This document shows, one piece after another, positions 4,894 through 6,241 of a DNA stretch of 6,241 bases. Under the pieces are notes generated by a model, which searched no databases, was not told the origin of the DNA, and worked only from the letters and a program-made list of their open reading frames with translations. The DNA is taken from the NCBI GenBank assembly GCA_964630015.1, contig CAZVTJ010000054.1:1-6241 (forward strand), in the 5' to 3' direction. The position numbers and the translations under genes are program-made. The stretch comes from CAZERT01 sp964630015. GTDB taxonomy: Bacteria; Patescibacteriota; Microgenomatia; UBA10105; UBA927. Each line of letters starts with the position of its first letter. Positions within the stretch are counted from its first letter, which is position 1.

Positions 4894-5487
4894 TCATCGT
4901 TTTGCGTAGTCTTCACACAGCTGCTGCTGTTCTTTCAGGAGTAAAGTATACGGCTTTCCATTGGTTGATCGTTGACGCGTAATTTCTGCCATCACGCACG
5001 CGGCGCTGACGGAAACATTCAGGCTTTCCACCATACCATTCATGGGAATCGTCAGGATCGTATCGGAAAGCCGGATGGCTTTGTCAGTAACGCCCCGGTG
5101 TTCGTTTCCAAAAATAACCGCAACAGAAGGCTCTGTAAACGAATAGGAATATGGGGAAACACCCTCATTGTGGAGTGCCGTAGCGAAAATATGGTAGTGT
5201 TTCTTTTTGAGATCCGCACAACATTCCTCTGTGTTGGTATAACATGTGAAGTTCATCCATTTATTCGCGGAAGATGACGACGATTTTCCGATAATTGCCG
5301 GATCATATGGTTTTTCCCGGGAAAATATAAGTCTGATATCACAAACTCCGAATGCATCGGCGCTCCGTAGGATTGCCGCACAGTTGTGGGGATCATGGAT
5401 ATCCTCAAGCACCAGGGCAAATCCCCGCTGGCGTTTAGAGACAACAGCGGCAATTTTTTCGCTGCGGTGGGGGGAGAGTGATTTCAT
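4894..5487 (-). CDS. trmH: TrmH-like tRNA (guanosine-2'-O-)-methyltransferase, SpoU/SPOUT family
   Basis: 197 residues, close to the roughly 194 of the short Thermus-type TrmH. Motif 1 is LEDIHDPHNCAAILRSADA (27-45), with N35 and R41; R41 matches the catalytic Arg of TrmH. Motif 2 is VIFGNEHRGV (124-133), with E129. Motif 3 is IPMNGMVESLNVSVSAA (147-163), with S155 and N157. Motifs 2 and 3 form the SAM-binding trefoil knot of SPOUT enzymes. The TrmH family methylates the 2'-OH of G18 in the tRNA D-loop; a related SpoU target (rRNA or another tRNA site) cannot be excluded from sequence. Compared with 23S G2251 enzymes (RlmB), the N-terminal substrate-binding domain is absent, which favours TrmH. 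The ATG (5487-5485) overlaps the queA stop (5486-5484) as ATGA, and no strong Shine-Dalgarno is seen, so translation is probably coupled to queA. Confidence 0.87.
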   Translation of the reverse strand: MKSLSPHRSEKIAAVVSKRQRGFALVLEDIHDPHNCAAILRSADAFGVCDIRLIFSREKPYDPAIIGKSSSSSANKWMNFTCYTNTEECCADLKKKHYHIFATALHNEGVSPYSYSFTEPSVAVIFGNEHRGVTDKAIRLSDTILTIPMNGMVESLNVSVSAACVMAEITRQRSTNGKPYTLLLKEQQQLCEDYAKR

Positions 5488-6241
5488 AGGATAAACATTG
5501 CGTCTCCGAAACTGTAAAAACGATAGGTATGTTCAATTGCATTGTGATACGCTTCCAAAATATTATTTCTTCCGGCAAACGCACTTACCAGGACAAGAAG
5601 GGTTGATTTTGGAAGATGGAAATTGGTCAACATCCCATCGACGATAGAGAAAGAAAATCCCGGAGTAATAAAAAGGGAGATATCTCCGGAATAGGACGTT
5701 AGCTGTCCGCCGTGAAGTGTTGCAACACCTTCAAGTGTCCGTACAGTGGTTGTGCCGATTGCGATAATCCGTTTTCCTTGTGCTTTCCCCTGCATAATGA
5801 TGTCCGCTGCTTTTTGGGAAACATGCACCCATTCGGGATGCATCGTATGGGACTCAAGGGTAGCTGATTTGACCGGAAGGAATGTGCCGAGTCCAACATG
5901 AAGGGTAATTTCTACAATTTTAGTTCCGGATTCTTTCAGGGTTTCAAGCATGGAGTGTGTCAGGTGAAGTCCGGCAGTCGGCGCCGCAACGGATCCCGTA
6001 ATTTTTGCATATGGTGTTTGGTACGCCTGAAGCGTTGGCTCGGTTTTGATATACGGAGGAACCGGTACGTGGCCGACCCGGTCAGCAGCATCCATAACTT
6101 CTTGTTCGGAGGCGCCAAATGATACTTCTATGGTTCCGTCCTCAAAGTGGGAACGTATGGTAGCAGTAAGGACCGTGTCTATCCTGATTGTTGATCCCGG
6201 GACACAGTGTTTCCCTGGTTTAGCAAGGGCAAGCCATCCGT
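5484..6241 (-). CDS. queA: QueA, S-adenosylmethionine:tRNA ribosyltransferase-isomerase (5' partial)
   Basis: The frame is open from the right edge (first full codon at 6239-6237) to the TGA at 5486-5484, giving 251 residues. The N-terminal ~85-90 residues of a typical ~340-residue QueA lie outside the window; the internal Met at 6095 is not the start. Visible family blocks in order are WLALAKPGKHC, GHVPVPPYI, YQTPYAKITGSVAAPTAGLH, LHVGLGTFLPV, HTMHPEW, IGTTTVRTLE, FITPGFSFSIVDGMLTNFHL, PKSTLLVLVSAFAG and YRFYSFGDAMFIL at the C-terminus. The enzyme transfers and isomerises the ribose of SAM onto preQ1 in the tRNA wobble position, making epoxyqueuosine. The segment between VPPYI and the YQT motif is short compared with many QueA proteins. 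The gene overlaps trmH by 4 bases, so the two form a tRNA-modification operon. Other queuosine genes (tgt, queG/queH) are not in view. Confidence 0.96.
   Translation of the reverse strand, partial: GWLALAKPGKHCVPGSTIRIDTVLTATIRSHFEDGTIEVSFGASEQEVMDAADRVGHVPVPPYIKTEPTLQAYQTPYAKITGSVAAPTAGLHLTHSMLETLKESGTKIVEITLHVGLGTFLPVKSATLESHTMHPEWVHVSQKAADIIMQGKAQGKRIIAIGTTTVRTLEGVATLHGGQLTSYSGDISLFITPGFSFSIVDGMLTNFHLPKSTLLVLVSAFAGRNNILEAYHNAIEHTYRFYSFGDAMFIL

Noticed and set aside
5484..6095. queA starting at the internal Met at 6095
   Set aside because: Upstream codons to the window edge continue QueA family sequence (WLALAKPGKHC and following), so the true start is outside the window.

Overview
The window is ordinary, compact bacterial chromosome with eight protein-coding genes, two of them cut by the window edges. 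There is no rRNA, tRNA, CRISPR array, IS element or phage gene that I can see. GC is moderate (judged by eye, roughly mid-40s percent), and intergenic gaps are very short. TGA is used as a normal stop (trmH, queA), so the recoded TGA=Gly lineages are excluded. Several features suggest a Patescibacteria/CPR-like organism, though this is inference and not proof: a very short MscL, a small RRM protein with an RGG tail, an excalibur protein, and a secreted protein ending in Cys-paired 'RVCEYLGGKC...YSN' modules.

Layout, left to right. (1) Plus strand, 1-1005: the C-terminal end of a membrane-anchored excalibur (Ca-binding-like) protein, then a secreted/membrane protein with three C-terminal membrane helices and a His-rich last helix. 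(2) Plus strand, 1019-1519: an extended -10 promoter, a roughly 90-nt leader able to fold over its own start codon, and an RRM/RGG RNA-binding protein. (3) Minus strand, 2193-1600: a single-pass membrane protein of unknown function, divergent from (4) plus strand, 2260-2895: rubrerythrin with its own promoter and a strong ribosome binding site. (5) Minus strand, 4508-2901: a large surface or secreted protein (membrane anchor, FecR-like domain, Ig-like domain, Pro/Thr linker, two Cys-paired modules), with a predicted promoter so close to the ATG that the mRNA would be almost leaderless. (6) Plus strand, 4590-4892: a minimal MscL mechanosensitive channel. (7) Minus strand, 6241-4894: queA (partial) and trmH, overlapping by ATGA, a small tRNA-modification operon.

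The genes do not form one pathway. They are housekeeping and stress functions (tRNA modification, osmotic release, peroxide/iron handling, RNA binding) interleaved with envelope proteins. I found no defence island or other clearly new multi-gene system. The best leads are the self-occluding leader of the RRM gene, the apparently leaderless FecR-like gene, the duplicated Cys-paired C-terminal module, and the His-rich membrane protein beside the excalibur gene.
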